Positions 1-11,480 are shown, numbered from the stretch's first letter. The stretch: 64,000 nucleotides of DNA from Salminus brasiliensis (GCF_030463535.1 NC_132879.1:35884425-35948424), one strand, 5' to 3'. Notes: generated by a model not told the origin, from the sequence alone. Program-made: numbers and translations.

Positions 1-1049
1 CAAAGTGACACACAGTGCAGATACTGCTTCATATTATAAATCATCATTCATATTTGTTCCACATATCTGTTATCTACTGTATATAGATCTATACATATCT
101 ATATTCCAACCTCAGGTGTGCACGCTGGACTACAGGTGAATTGTGAAGGCACTTGGCTTCTGATCTGGCTGAAGTCGTAAATGGCCAGTACAGTGTTCTC
201 CAGCTCTGCTTGTGCAGTGAATACTCCCACCCAGAGAAGCGGAGATCCAGAGGAGATAACAGCAGATGACAGGAGCTTTCGACGGGGTTCATCATCACAG
301 CACTGTAACTCTGCACCTTTCAGAGATTTGGTCATATCTGATTTGCTGTGACTGTTCTCCATCCTTAAGACCATCACTGCTGCATCTGCTTCAGGGTTAA
401 CGTTCACCAGCAGGTACGAGTGAGAGGGAGATGATGTCTGGAACCCGTCAACCCACTCAACATCTCCTTTTGGTGAAATGTTGGCTATTGAGTCAGTTTG
501 TGATCTTGAGAAGATTTCTCCTGGCTGGGAATCCAGAGTGTTCCTCAATGTCACACCAGTATCGTCAACAGATCCACAGATTGTCTGGTCAGTTTTCTTT
601 TTAACTTGGGCTTCATTCTCTCTGGCAACCAGTATATATGCACCATTTTCTGAGTTACGTTCATGAAAATCTACTAGAAAAGCGACAGATGATTCCTCCA
701 CAGACGGTCCAGCAGACACCCCCTCCCTGTAGATACTTCTGGATATATCATCTAGATCGAGAACTTCACAGTAGCCACAGTCAGAGGTCCCACAGCTGAT
801 CAGGGTCTTGTTCGCGTCGAAAGGCAGTAAAACAGTAAGTCTGTTGGGGTGTGTGTGGTTAGATATGTTCTTGTGTTTCTCCACTACTAGATCGTGCTTC
901 ATCTGGAGGAGCTGAGAGTCGGTCACAACGAACACTTTCCCGTTTCCAACAACAAAGTTCCTGATATCTCCATTAACGCTCTGCTCCATTAAAGAGAAAA
1001 CACCACTTCTAAACAACAGAAGAAGGAGTCCCACTAAAACTGTCCTCAT
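1..1049 (-). repeat. right end of a preceding tandem unit
   Basis: This segment is nearly identical to 27150-28198 and to 56277-57325. It carries exon 1 and part of intron 1 of plexin copy A, so at least one more unit, or the original gene body, lies to the left of the window. Whether copy A is complete cannot be judged here. Confidence 0.85.
111..1049 (-). CDS. plexin (C1-like) copy A, first coding exon only
   Basis: Plexins are cell-surface semaphorin receptors. This 939-nt exon (313 codons) encodes the N-terminal part of a sema domain. It starts with a hydrophobic signal peptide (MRTVLVGLLLLLF...), has the cysteine-rich motif CGTSDCGYCEV at about residues 86-96 (compare the CGS..G.CE motif of sema domains), and several N-glycosylation sequons (NIS, NHT, NKT). 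It ends at a phase-0 donor (GAG|GTTGGA). I chose the ATG at 1049 because it precedes the signal peptide and is shared by all three copies; an in-frame ATG at 1070 would add only MRLRSGK. The remaining exons lie off the left edge. Relative to copies B and C, amino-acid changes cluster at about residues 116-190. Assignment to plexin is firm from the homologous copies with downstream exons; the C1 subtype is a judgement. Confidence 0.8.
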
Positions 1050-1620
1050 TTTGCCTGAGCGGAGTCTCAAACGCAGAGTGTCCGTCTTCTCCGGGTGTGC
1101 AGCTGAGAGAAGATGATCACATCATCAAACCCGTCTTTGCTGAAAGTGGATCGAGGTGAGGACTTCCGTGTTATCTGGGTTTGCAGCATATCTTCAGTCC
1201 TCAGCAGATTAAAGTGTGCAACTGTTGAAGTGTGGGATCTTCATTGAACATGATGATGGTGGTTAAGCGTTGTTCCACATTCGGTATCATATCGGGAGAA
1301 TCCAGATTATTCTAGATAATCAAATAAGTCTCAGGCAAGTCTCTCATGTAGCTAACATTAATCTTTATATGACTCTGTTGCTGGAATTCATGGCTTGCGT
1401 TACTGATTTGGTTTTGACCACCCAGTGCTGCTCTCTAGTGGTGAAAAAAAATTAAAAAGCTTTAGGTGCATGTTTTTATTTTATAAAAAAGACACCTCAG
1501 TATGTCCAAAGTGAATAATTACATCATAAAGATGTTGTCCTCTATAGCATGTGCCGTTATTTTATTAAAACCATAATATTTCGCTCCCATTCTAAACGGC
1601 AAAATTAACTTTTTGTTCAC
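1050..1620. other. plexin 5' flank (A/B type), no gene
   Basis: This is the upstream flank of plexin copy A, shared with copy B (28199-28760) and absent from copy C. About 1130-1450 resembles 17025-17260 in diverged form, including the stretch around 'gatcttcattgaacatgatg' and 'agcgttgttc'. It presumably contains the A/B promoter, but I see no clear TATA or CRE element. Confidence 0.6.
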
Positions 1621-1621
1621 T

Positions 1622-1660
<39 letters not shown>

Positions 1661-1662
1661 TA
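1621..1662. repeat. (TG)n(TA)n microsatellite
   Basis: Compound TG/TA dinucleotide tract. The unit 2 counterpart at about 28762-28793 is shorter. Confidence 0.9.
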
Positions 1663-1771
1663 GTAAATAGTGTTGTGTTCACCCTTCAACAAATGGCTTT
1701 CAAATGACATCATCAGAACATAGAAAATAAAACTTGATAACATTTGACCTGGCTATACATTTAATTTAGGA

Positions 1772-2071
1772 TTAGCCACTATAACTTGTGTTTGGAAATA
1801 GTTTCCCCCACCTTTTCTTCTTGTACTGGTATGTTAAATTCTGTTTAACATGCCAGTCTCTGAAATGTTCGTCCATTGCGAAACAGCCCCCAATTTTTCT
1901 AATATCACTATTGGATTCAGTTGTTGAGATGTAAACCAAGCACTCATTCTCACTCGTGTTTAGTGAAAAATGGACTCCATACACAGCGGTGGTGATTAGC
2001 CCTTCTAATGAATGCATTGAACTACTTATGTTGCACCTTTTGCTGACACAGATGTTCAAATTCATACACAC
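1772..2071 (-). CDS. 99-codon open reading frame, unknown
   Basis: A 99-codon frame that I do not recognise. It has four cysteines, two or three N-glycosylation-like sequons and a Lys/Arg-rich end (KKKRWGK). The same frame is preserved without a break in unit 2 (28905-29204), but the units are young enough that this says little about selection. There is no signal peptide, no clear splice context and no known domain. It could be a chance frame or a piece of an old mobile element. Confidence 0.15.
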   Translation of the reverse strand: MCMNLNICVSKRCNISSSMHSLEGLITTAVYGVHFSLNTSENECLVYISTTESNSDIRKIGGCFAMDEHFRDWHVKQNLTYQYKKKRWGKLFPNTSYSG

Positions 2072-2089
2072 AGATTGCCTAGTCCATGT

Positions 2090-2755
2090 AGAGAAATATT
2101 TCCATTAGAACATCTTTCTAGACTTTCTAGAGCAGATAAACTCGAACATGTGGGAAATAGCTGTGGCAGAGTCTTGTCGTGTTGGACCGGATGCTGTGAT
2201 ACCAACACGAGAACAGTTTGTGTAAAGGGTGGGTGGGGTCAACCACAGTGCTGGTTGCTTTGCGGATGCTGCGGGCGGTGTAAATGTCCATGATGGATGG
2301 GAGAGAGACTCTGATGATCTTGGGTCTTGCGGTCAGAGACGGTGCAGTTCCCAAACCAGGCAGTGATGTAGCTGCTCAGGACGCTTTCTATGGTGCCTTT
2401 GTAGAAGATGGTGAGGATGAGTGGAGGGAGACGGGCCCTTCCCAGCTTCCTGAGGAAGTAGAGACGCTGCTGGGCTTTCTTGACTGTAGGGCTGGTGTTC
2501 AGGGTCCAGGTGAGGTTCTCTGCTAAGTGGACACCAATGTTGAGGCCAGAGTGGTTGTGTCGTGCTCTCCTGAAGTCAACAACCATTTCCTTGGTCTTGT
2601 CTACATTCAGGTGAAGGTTGTTAACTTTACACCAGTCTGTCGCCGCTGCACCTCCTCTTCAACTATGAGCACTGTGCCGGGAATGTTGTCCGGTCCTGCA
2701 GCAGTGGATTAACTCTGTGCAGAGTTTTCCTCACATCCACCGCAGTCAGACACAG
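2090..2755 (-). mobile_element. 5'-truncated LINE (L2/CR1-like) reverse-transcriptase remnant
   Basis: On the - strand this encodes the C-terminal part of a non-LTR reverse transcriptase: [33 protein letters not shown] and ITAWFGNC motifs, then SLPSIMDIYTARSIRKATS and a 'TTRLCHSYFP' tail, spread over different frames. Frameshifts and stops make it inactive. Compared with unit 2, about 1.34 kb is missing immediately to the right (junction near 2754). Confidence 0.8.
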
Positions 2756-3780
2756 AATTGATCAAAGGCATCTCACCAACGTGTGGACCGTTGTTTTCTG
2801 CATCCACGACCCCTGCGAGCGAGCGAGCTGAACCTAGGAAAGTTGACCCGCGTTTCTATAAACAGCGGAAAGGCTAGGAGAAGGCCGGCGGATTGTATTG
2901 AGGGCAGAGCGGTCTCTGGCTTCTGTCGGCAGACTATTTGGTTTAACGGGCCCGCTCTGGAGTGGGACTCCTCAGTGTTTTGACCTGCCCTGAGCGCAGG
3001 GCACTCGGTGTCAGGCGCTGGCGTAAGTGCCCGTGGTTTGTTTTTTCCCCATAAATGGAAGAGCTTGATGAGTAGAGAGCTGTGCAGGTCACGGTCGATG
3101 ACCCTTGAAGGACGTTCACTTCTTTGGAATGGTCTTAAACACTCAGTCAACCTTACCCCCCCCCCCTCCTCCACCACCACCCCGTCTCTCGGAAGACCCG
3201 TGAAAGGTGGCGCAGGGCCGTAAGTTTTCTCTACATGGAGCGACACCTGCCTTTGACGTACCCTCTGTTGCTAAATAGGCCTTTATGAGTCTTGTACAAC
3301 TGCAGGTACCCCTGTGAAAAGCAGTGCTGTATACAGTGGATTAATTACCCTGCCACAGGTGTGCGACTGCCTGATCCACTTACCGAACCGCTCAATCCCA
3401 TCATGCATTTAATTATGAATAGACTTTGTCTTTATAATAAGGTAATTTGTTGGAAAAGGTTATCTGTCTTCATATGTAAAATCTTTTTTTCTAATATGAA
3501 TCATTCTGAATGTTAATTCTAATTTAATTCTCAATGTTATGTTTTTTTGCGGCGTGTATCATTTTAGATACATATACTAATATATGTTGTTCATGTTTTC
3601 ATCTGTTTTTCTGTCAATTGACATGTTTGTGTTATAATACATTTTCTAATCAAAAGACTTTTACTTCGTAAAATAATTCATTACATGATGAAAAAGGTCA
3701 TTAGTAAATATCTAATAGAAACTAAAATGCTGGTGGTAAATATTGAATTATCTTATATACATATATATATATATATACTA
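2756..3780. other. unassigned stretch between LINE remnant and dead kinase
   Basis: GC-richer to about 3250, then AT-rich. It contains a C-rich tract near 3160-3190 and several overlapping frames, none with a recognised domain. Unit 2 has the same sequence from about 31450 to 32360 with small indels. I see no gene here that I can support. Confidence 0.4.
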
Positions 3781-3818
3781 CATAAATTGTTCATTCCATC
3801 TTTCATCTACAGGAAAAA

Positions 3819-4403
3819 ATGAAAACTGACAAAGACCTTAAAGGTTTGGTCTACAAGGTAGTTGATAAAGGTTTTTTTTAGCAGGGTAAAGCTGGCCACA
3901 TCCAAAAGGCACCGCAACCGGGTGGACATTTCAATAATGGCATCACCTGCTTTTGTTCGTAAATTTCTGCCTCGAGAACTCGACATTATCCGATTAATAT
4001 ATCACCCTCACATTGTTGAGGTGCATGATGTTTTTGAGATGCCTAGAGGACGAGTGTTCATTGTGATGGAGGCTGCTGCAACTGATCTCAAGAAAAAGAT
4101 CCAGAAGCTCCATCGCGTTCCCATCACCCAGGCCAAAACATGGTTTTCCCAGCTCGTCAGTGCCGTGGCCTATCTGCACCAGCTGAACATTGTCCATCGA
4201 GACCTGAAATGTGAGAATGTCCTGCTGACTGCTGATGGCCAGGTCAAACTGACTGACTTTGGTTTAGTACGCTTTTCAACAACTGACCTAAGTCGTACGT
4301 TTTGGTGCACCTGAGGTTCTCTTAAAAAAAAGATCCAAAAAAAGGTGACTATGGAGCAAGGGCGTCACCGGGACCCTGTCTTTCAGAGACGTCAATAGGA
4401 ATA
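3819..4403 (+). pseudogene. TSSK-like kinase pseudogene, unit 1
   Basis: Closely related to the kinase gene at 11740 but broken. After the ATG at 3819 the glycine-loop region is frameshifted and hits a stop in 'ttttttttagcagg'. The VAIK segment with the catalytic lysine is deleted or altered (NRVDISIM in place of NVAIKIMDRTL). The middle is intact (FVRKFLPREL, HRDLKCEN, DFG), then a deletion of about 16 bases after RTFWC removes the start of the activation-segment RYAAPE motif and everything beyond is scrambled. An acceptor-like 'catctacag' lies just upstream, so it arose by DNA duplication with flanking intron sequence, not as a processed copy. No catalytic activity is expected. Confidence 0.85.
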
Positions 4404-4889
4404 AAAATAGGAAAAAAATCATGGCTGCTTTCATTAAATTGCTCAGTCTGGCAACACCAGTACAATCATAGCACAACATCACTTTGTTCACCATACGTAA
4501 AAAATTGTGTTGGATCAACGTAAAATCAGAAGTTGGCATAACTAAAAAAACTAATGCAAACTGTTGCCTTAATTTTGTTTGTTGGCCCTGATGCATTATT
4601 TTTTAGAATGAGACTTTCTAGTGTTTGTGATGTTGTACACTCCAAAGTCGACAAAGTAGAAGCAGCCTGCCAAGACAATACAACAAAGACGAAGGTGACC
4701 TTCTTCTTTGGACTCGTCGACGGCACCGTTAGTTTATCCTAAACGTGTCCAGCCGGACAGCCGTCCACAGAACCAAGAAGACCCCCGAAAGTCAAACAGA
4801 AATGCCTTTAAAGGTCTTACAGCATGATGATGCTTAACGGCTCTGCGTGGACTCTAAAAAGCCTTGTTTTTTGATGGTGCAGACAGACG

Positions 4890-5100
4890 CATCAGGTACT
4901 GCAGCTCTTTATTACCTTTAGTACTTTTTACTTTTTTAATGTATCCCCTACCCTATTTATTGTTTAGTGTCATTTTCCTTTAGTTTAAGACTGTGTTCTG
5001 TGTTTTTTGTTACTTGTCCTACGTGTTGCTCTCACCAAGACAAATTCCTTGTATGTGTAACATACTTGGTGAAATAAAGAGATTCTGATTCTGATTCTGC
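4890..5100 (+). mobile_element. LINE 3' tail with TTCTGA repeats
   Basis: The segment ends in 'gaaataaagagattctgatt' followed by tandem TCTGAT, the characteristic 3' end of a fish CR1/Rex-type LINE. It is heavily 5'-truncated and without coding sequence. The same copy is at 33330-33541 in unit 2. Confidence 0.7.
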
Positions 5101-6900
5101 ACTGGAAATAGTGCTGCTGCAAGGACAGGTACAGGATGAAAATCCTCATGGCTGAAAAAAACCCAGCACGACCCGCTTAAGCTGGTTAAATGGTTTAACC
5201 AGATAGCAAACCTTTATTCAGATAGACAGATTTTTTTTCTTAATTTCTAAATTTCATAATTTTCTAGATTCTATTTTTCTGTATTTCTACTTCAATTTAT
5301 TCCACATTTATGTATTTATTTATGTATTTCCATAGTTATTCGTTTCTGTATTTGAATATTTCTACATTTATATCTGTTTTGCATTTCTTTATTTATTAAT
5401 TTATCTAATCTTTTTTAAACGTTCCCTTATTTATTTATTTCTGCATTTCCTAATTTGTATATTGGCTCATGTATTTTCCCATTTTTATATTCATTCCATT
5501 CTGTATTTTATATTTATTTATTTCTCTACTTCAACATTTTTACATTTTTCATTTATTATGGTTGCCCCTTACAAAACAATCATGTGTGCTTCCAAAGCCA
5601 TGCGAAGTGGCCAAAACACTCCCAGAGAAATACATAGAAATCTGTCTGTAATTTTTAACTCCTCTACATTCACCAAATGTGTCACAATTGTTGAACTAAT
5701 AATGTAGTTTAATGCTTTACGCCTTTTCAATCTCACAGTTTTCGCAAAAGTATTGTACATTTTCCCCATAAAAATGTATGGTGGATACAATGAGCAGCTC
5801 TACCACACTCTAGCTCTTTTCTCTACTTTTAGGATGAGCTGAAGTGACAAAACTAATCATTCATCAAGACCTGACTTCACTGATGCTTTCCCAGATAGCA
5901 AAAGTATGTTGAATTAACGTTCATTGTCCATATAATAATTAAATAATTAATTATTTAAAATTAATTCAACGTTATGTTTCGATTTACCCAGATGAAATAT
6001 TGCTTATTATTGATTTATGGTTGTTTTGTGGTTGAAGGGACGTTGAATCAGCGCATAAATCAGTGGCTTTTCATTCAATCAATATAAACATGAATATAAT
6101 ATCCACGATATAGATCAACACAGTAAAGTATACATCAGAATTATAAACACTAATAAACGAAGTAAACTAATCATATGCATATTTTAAGTTTACATTTACT
6201 AGTGGTCTCTTTTTTAGCATTATTATATGTTAATAATTCATTTCTGGGTCTAACAAAAAAGTTTTAAACTCACAATAAAAAGTGTTTATTAAAATGTATT
6301 TAATGAAGTTGATAAGTGCTATTTAACTAAATTTGAGTAAACTTGCATTTCAACAGTATAACATGCACTAAATTCTAATGTGTGTAGCAATTGTGTGTAG
6401 CAGATTATTCTAAATAATAAAATAATATAAAACGAATATTAAAATATGACATATATGAGATTCAAAATGACACAAAATTACAGAGGGTTCAATTACATTA
6501 AAATATGTGACCATGGAACACATCATAGTCTCCCCTTTAACTGCAACCACACTTCTGTACATATAGTGCTATGAAAAAATATTTGTCCTTTCCTAGTACT
6601 TCTGTTTTTGCAACTGTCAGTTCAGTTCAATCTACCAGCCACACCCAGGCATGATTACCTGAATCTACACATCTCCTAGAACCTGTCTGGCAATCTGAAG
6701 CAGGATAGACGTTTTTCAAAAAGCAGTAGATGAAGCCACGTTCTGAAGATATTCAGAACTATCATGTTTATAGATTTTATAAAGCGTCGGTTTGGGGGAA
6801 CATGTATGTATTCTATTCTTCTTCTTCTTCTTATTATTATTATTAGTAGTAGTAGTAGTAGTAGTAGTAGTATATGATATTATATTTCTTAGATTTAAAA
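5100..6900. other. AT-rich intergenic stretch with repeat debris
   Basis: No gene seen. About 5220-5560 is a T-rich degenerate repeat of units like 'tatttctacattt'. About 5905-5975 holds a partial palindrome with 'gttgaattaacgtt' and 'aattaattcaacgtt' arms. About 6560-6610 ('agtgctatgaaaaaatattt') resembles the left terminus of a Tc1-type non-autonomous element whose right terminus type occurs near 11410. Compound trinucleotide repeats lie at 6817-6872. The stretch from about 6416 to 6703 is absent from unit 2, where an L2 fragment sits instead. Confidence 0.5.
6817..6872. repeat. compound (CTT)n(ATT)n(AGT)n microsatellite
   Basis: Trinucleotide tracts in succession. The unit 2 counterpart (about 35420-35477) has different repeat numbers. 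Confidence 0.85.
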
Positions 6901-6954
6901 AAGTATTTAGTTTTACACTTGGCCAGATCGGAGAGCAACAGGTCTAAACTTGAC

Positions 6955-7810
6955 TAATTTAAGTTCCTCAGAGCTCAGACTCAGATTTTCACATAAAGTT
7001 ACTTTGCACTCTGAAAAAAGAAACATCCAGAACTTCAGCAATGCAGAACTGCTCTTAATTTGTTCTATAGACAAATACTGACACTCCTCCAGATCACTCC
7101 TCCTGCTCACTCCTCTCGCCCACTCCTCCAGGTCTTTCCTCCAGCTGGGTTGCTGTTCCGGGCACACATACATACATACACACACACACGCACACACACA
7201 CACACACACAGACACACACATTATAGATTATATACACTTCCATCTCCGTCTATAAGGGTTTATTCTTCACTAACACTGTTTATTTAAACCAAATCAACAG
7301 TGGCCAATTTTTTTATGATCTATTCAGCTGAATGTCTCCCGATAGCTGGGCTTTATAGACACTTCTGAACAGGATGCTGGAAATGTATTGTAGCAGAAAT
7401 AAATATATTACAGCACTGATGTTAAACAGTACAATGAGGATGTGTATATTATTATATATATATATAATAATAATCACTGACGGAAAGTCGCATTGATGGT
7501 GAACAAGAGGAACATTTTCACATCTGAGGGGGAGCCGAAGCGTCGGTCTCCTTGTTTCCTGCATCACTGTGAGCTGTGGGAGACCAGGATCTGCCTCCAC
7601 CACCGGCCCACGGAGCGGGACTTTCCCTTCAGAATTGAACCCAACCAGTTTGTTATCATTCCCGGGAGCCGCGTTAGCCGTGTTAGACCCGTCATACTGC
7701 AACCAGCCAGCAGAGGCGCTAAAGCCGTGGTGTCTTCACTTTTCAGAGAAGATGTGCTGCCCATGTTTTCTACAGTCATTGATTGCAAGCTTTACGAACT
7801 GTCTAAGCTG
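6955..7810 (-). pseudogene. inverted relic of a TSSK-like 3' end, unit 1
   Basis: On the - strand this matches the 3' exons of the kinase gene at 13785-14430: the tail exon with LGSILKGKSRSVGRWW and VSHSSQ-stop, the terminal exon, and its 3' flank ('ttaagagcagttctgcattg'). It therefore represents the 3' end of a second kinase copy in opposite orientation. No kinase domain lies further along the - strand, so only the tail remains. Part of the terminal exon is replaced by a (CA)n tract here, whereas unit 2 keeps it (35570-36625). Confidence 0.65.
7165..7220. repeat. (CA)n microsatellite
   Basis: Dinucleotide tract interrupted by CG and GA. The unit 2 counterpart is a pure (CA)n at about 35986-36031. 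Confidence 0.9.
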
Positions 7811-7837
7811 GGCCACCATTCTGTGTTCTTCAGGAAA

Positions 7838-7935
7838 TATAGCAACCACCTAGCAACAACTCGTTATAGCAGCCACACAGTAACAGCATCACCATTACAA
7901 CCACATAGCAGCCACTTAGCAACACCAAAGCACTT
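7838..7935. repeat. degenerate 'agcaaccacctagcaaca' minisatellite, short allele
   Basis: Several imperfect copies of a roughly 20-base unit built on 'tagcaaccacctagcaac'. In unit 2 the array covers about 36775-37010, more than twice as long. Confidence 0.7.
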
Positions 7936-8044
7936 TTTTCTATAATTATACATTTTATTTTTTGTTTATGTATTTCCACATTTCATCTCCATTTTATGTA
8001 TTAAAACATCTACAGAATTGCTGGCCTCACTGTATTAAAATATG

Positions 8045-8210
8045 TCTTAAAATATCTAAAGAACTGCAGGCCTCACTTGCCTCAGTTGAGGTCTATATAC
8101 AAGATTTCACAGTAAGAGGGTCACTGGGCAAAAATGGCATCCATGGGAGAATTGACTTGAAGTCCACTTCCGAATGGCTCCAAATAATTAAAGTGACCCA
8201 GTCTGAAGGA
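8045..8210 (+). mobile_element. degenerate Tc1/mariner fragment, unit 1
   Basis: The segment 'ggcctcacttgcctcagttgaggt ... gggcaaaaatggcatccatgg ... tccacttccgaatggctcc' follows the order of a fish Tc1-type transposase gene with a large internal deletion. No usable reading frame survives. Identified from memory of the family, so only moderately sure. Confidence 0.5.
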
Positions 8211-8299
8211 GATGACATAACTGTATCTGTTAGAGCAAAATCATGGATGTCACACATGTTTTATTATTATTTTACAAAACAGACCCATGTTTATAAAGA

Positions 8300-9480
8300 G
8301 TAGCACACTAACAAGGACACAGATTACTTACAATTGGCCTCTACCTGTGGAAGTTGTAAAATCAACAGAGAATTTTGGCTTTGAAACTTAAACTTAAAGA
8401 ACTTTTACTTTGCTGGTGTTCAACAATAATACTGACTGGAACATTGTGTAATCGATGCTAAACCAATGATGCAAGGGAGCTGAGTGATTTTCCAAGGCAC
8501 CATATTCACTGAAATGCACATTTTATAACATGTGATAAATTTTCTGGTTATACTGTCCATGTCCCAAAGAACTTGTTGTTGGAATAGCTGGAAATGAAGG
8601 TCTTGTGTTTGGAGGCTATCCAGGAAATGTAACTGTCAGTAATTGTCATCACGTTACTGAAAACCACTACTGTAACAAATTTATTCTAGCGATCTGGAAT
8701 AAAAACACCAACTATGTGTTATTTTTTACATGAATAAAACTACGTAAAGTTAAAAATAGCAATGTTTTCATAAGCAGCAGAATTTTCTAAAAGTCATTTT
8801 TATTTTTCATTATTGACAGACTAGTAACAGACCTTTTTTTCTGATTTATCAAGATCATAAAAGGTCAACTAGTCAGTTATAAGATTGTCAGTTACAGCTG
8901 TACTGTAGTGTAAGGGTGTTGTTTGTGTAAGAATGCTGGTGCAAATTGGCTGCTTTAGTTTCAGTTGTTTAGTATCAGTTGTGTTTCTGTTGTTTTTATG
9001 CTGCTTTCTTTGGTTTGCATGTTTCTTGTGATGTTTGCCCATTTGTTGCAAGTGACTTTTGTTCATGTCTTTGTAGCTGTAGGAATTTCTGAGCCAGCTG
9101 CATGTATTGCTCTTCACTTCAGCATAGATGTTTACGCTGGTCCGCTGTGGAAGTTTCACTAGCCCACTGTTGGTGTGGCTCTGCATTGAAACGATGATAT
9201 TTTGTCAGCCTGCTGTCAAAGCTGTGTACAGTAAAAGAAATGAAAACAACTAGAATTTAACAATATTTAATCTTATGTATCTCATTCAAATGATCAGTTC
9301 CACTGCTGCATCATTTAAGGTTAAAAGAAATGTTGAATAAGAAGCTGACAAATAAGAACCCAACTAAAAAACTTAAAATACATAAGTACAAACTTCTGAA
9401 AACAAACAAACAAAAAAAACACGTTTTGTTACACTGCAACTGATGCAGCAGCTATCTTAACTTAAACTGAGTAACCAGGA
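8300..9480. other. intergenic stretch, nothing recognised
   Basis: AT-rich sequence that is almost the same in unit 2 (37385-38500). The frames present (for example 8869-9186 on the - strand) have no recognisable domain and are not convincing as genes. Confidence 0.5.
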
Positions 9481-9485
9481 CCCAG

Positions 9486-9877
9486 TGTCATGCCGGGTCA
9501 GGCGGGGCAGTGAGAACACATGGAAACACTTGCAGGGTTGGACAATGCAAAACAACACAAGGAATCACAGAAACGCAGTACAGCAGAGGTACAGCAATCT
9601 AAGGGTCATAACGTGAAAACAGACAGAACTTGACAACACTGTCTGGGCAACGCAAGACACCTGGGACTGGGAGGGCTCTGAACGGTATAATAGGGAATAC
9701 ATGAACTGGGCAAACATGAACTGAGGGGCAGAGCTAATTCAGGGCAACGACAGACTGAAACACCTTGGCTTAAGAAGCCCCAGTCCCAAGTGTTTGTTGT
9801 CTACTTAACGACCTCCGGAATCCCGATTCCTTAAATGGGCAAGGGGGCGGAGTCTGGGGATCGCCCCGGGCCTGACA
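9486..9877. mobile_element. solo LTR (392 bp) with 5-bp target duplication
   Basis: Begins TGTCATGCC and ends GGCCTGACA (5'-TG...CA-3' ends). It is flanked on both sides by CCCAG (9481-9485 and 9878-9882), a 5-bp target-site duplication as made by Gypsy- or Pao-type integrases. No internal retroelement sequence is adjacent, so this is a solo LTR left by recombination. The copy in unit 2 has the same length and the same flanks. Confidence 0.75.
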
Positions 9878-9889
9878 CCCAGATATTCT

Positions 9890-11480
9890 TTCTCCGCACT
9901 GTTCCCTTACTATGGGATCAATTTCTACTATGCTGCTTATGTTCTGACAAAGAAAATGTTTTAGCAGATTCATTTTTTAAATGAACGAGTTTTAACAATT
10001 AAAAACAAATTGAAAACATTTGTTTTAAACTAAAAACATCATCAATTTCAACTGAAATATGGATCTTCACTGAGATGTTAGTAAATACTATTTAAAAAAC
10101 TTAAATGTTAAATTCTGAGTTTTAATCGTGTAAACAGCAAGAAAGGGTCACGCTAAAATAGCCTTTATACAGTACAATCAACCTACACCCAAAAGTCCCG
10201 CCCATGTCGTGTTTTCATTGGTCCGATACTCTGTCACTCAGTGGATTCCCCCTTCTGCCCCCCTGCAGTCTTTTTGCAGCACAGCTTCTCTATTTATTAT
10301 TACTCTTCATTTAGTTCAGTCTGACTGACTGGAAAACCTGAAAATACACATTTCTAATCCTAATTAGTGTATTTTTTTACTTGTAGGTATTTCATTAAAA
10401 AAATCCACAAATAAAACCTAGATTTTCCAAATAAGACTAACAATTATGTCATATCTGTGCAGTAATAATAATACTCGTTTTATGTAATTTTGAAAATGTA
10501 TTTTTTAGTACTGAAACATCAATAATGAAGATGAAGAAAAATAAAATTTCTATAGTTATTCTTATTATTATATATTTTTACGTCAGTAGTAGTAATTAAA
10601 ATGTTTCAATACAATAACAAATCAACACAAAAACAAATCCCTCCGTTATTCTAATTAACATTTATATTGTACATTATATTTATTCTTAATAATATTTGTT
10701 GTTGTTCTTCTTCTTCTTCTTCTTCTTACTATTATTATTATATATGTTATATATTGTAGAATATTGGATTATTATATATATTATTATATTATATCGTATA
10801 ACGTAGTTATTTTCTGGGGGGGGGGGTCGTTTTTTTTATAAAAAGTTTAAAAGTTTAAAAGTGGGCATGTCCCAGTGAAAGCGAGAGATTGTGTGTGTGT
10901 GTGTGTGTGTGTTATATTCACTGGTTGCCGTTTTGACAATGGGCAAAGCTTTCCTTTGCAGACAGAAGGATGAACAGTGTTTACAGCCACTGCACAGCGG
11001 TACAGCTAACTTCAGCCTCCCCGTACATTTAACTTCACTGTGAGTGTATCAGTACCCCGACCCTTCAAAGCCTTCCAATAAACGTTGATTCAATGGCAGA
11101 AGTTCAACAAAAACTGATGCCTATGAGAGTTTATTTAATGTTAATTCTTATCTGGGTTCACTTTCGGGGCTGCATGCCATCAAATCCTCCTCTCAGAAAT
11201 AATGTTTAACATCGTTTGGCGGGACCGCATTTGGATTCAGGCGTTGCTACGGGTTACCAGCAATCACCTTTTCACAGGAATTATTTGCATTTAGGATAAC
11301 TTTAAATAAATGCAATCATTCATAAGAAGTGTGTGTTTGATTAGGTTTATTTTCATCTAAAATAATTATGTACACATATTTAATTACAGAGGAAGTGCAG
11401 AAGGAGGGCAAATACTTTTTCACAGGTCTGTGTGTACCTACACTAGGTTAAAGTGTAAGGTCCACTGTGTCTGAGATACA
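9890..11480. other. upstream region of kinase gene, unit 1
   Basis: AT-rich with simple repeats: (CTT)n near 10705, a G tract at 10816-10826 and (TG)n at about 10891-10912. About 11260-11432 ends in 'gggcaaatactttttcacag', typical of the right terminus of a Tc1-type non-autonomous element. No coding sequence seen. Confidence 0.5.

Noticed and set aside
5455-5707. Overlapping T-rich frames of about 60-80 codons
   Set aside because: They lie in a degenerate T-rich repeat, all three frames are open, and none has a recognisable domain.
7838-7935. CRISPR-like array
   Set aside because: Repeats are imperfect, adjacent and without unique spacers. This is a eukaryotic minisatellite.
10862-10875. 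p53-type half site (gggcatgtcc)
   Set aside because: A single half site about 0.7 kb upstream of the kinase promoter; chance occurrence is likely.
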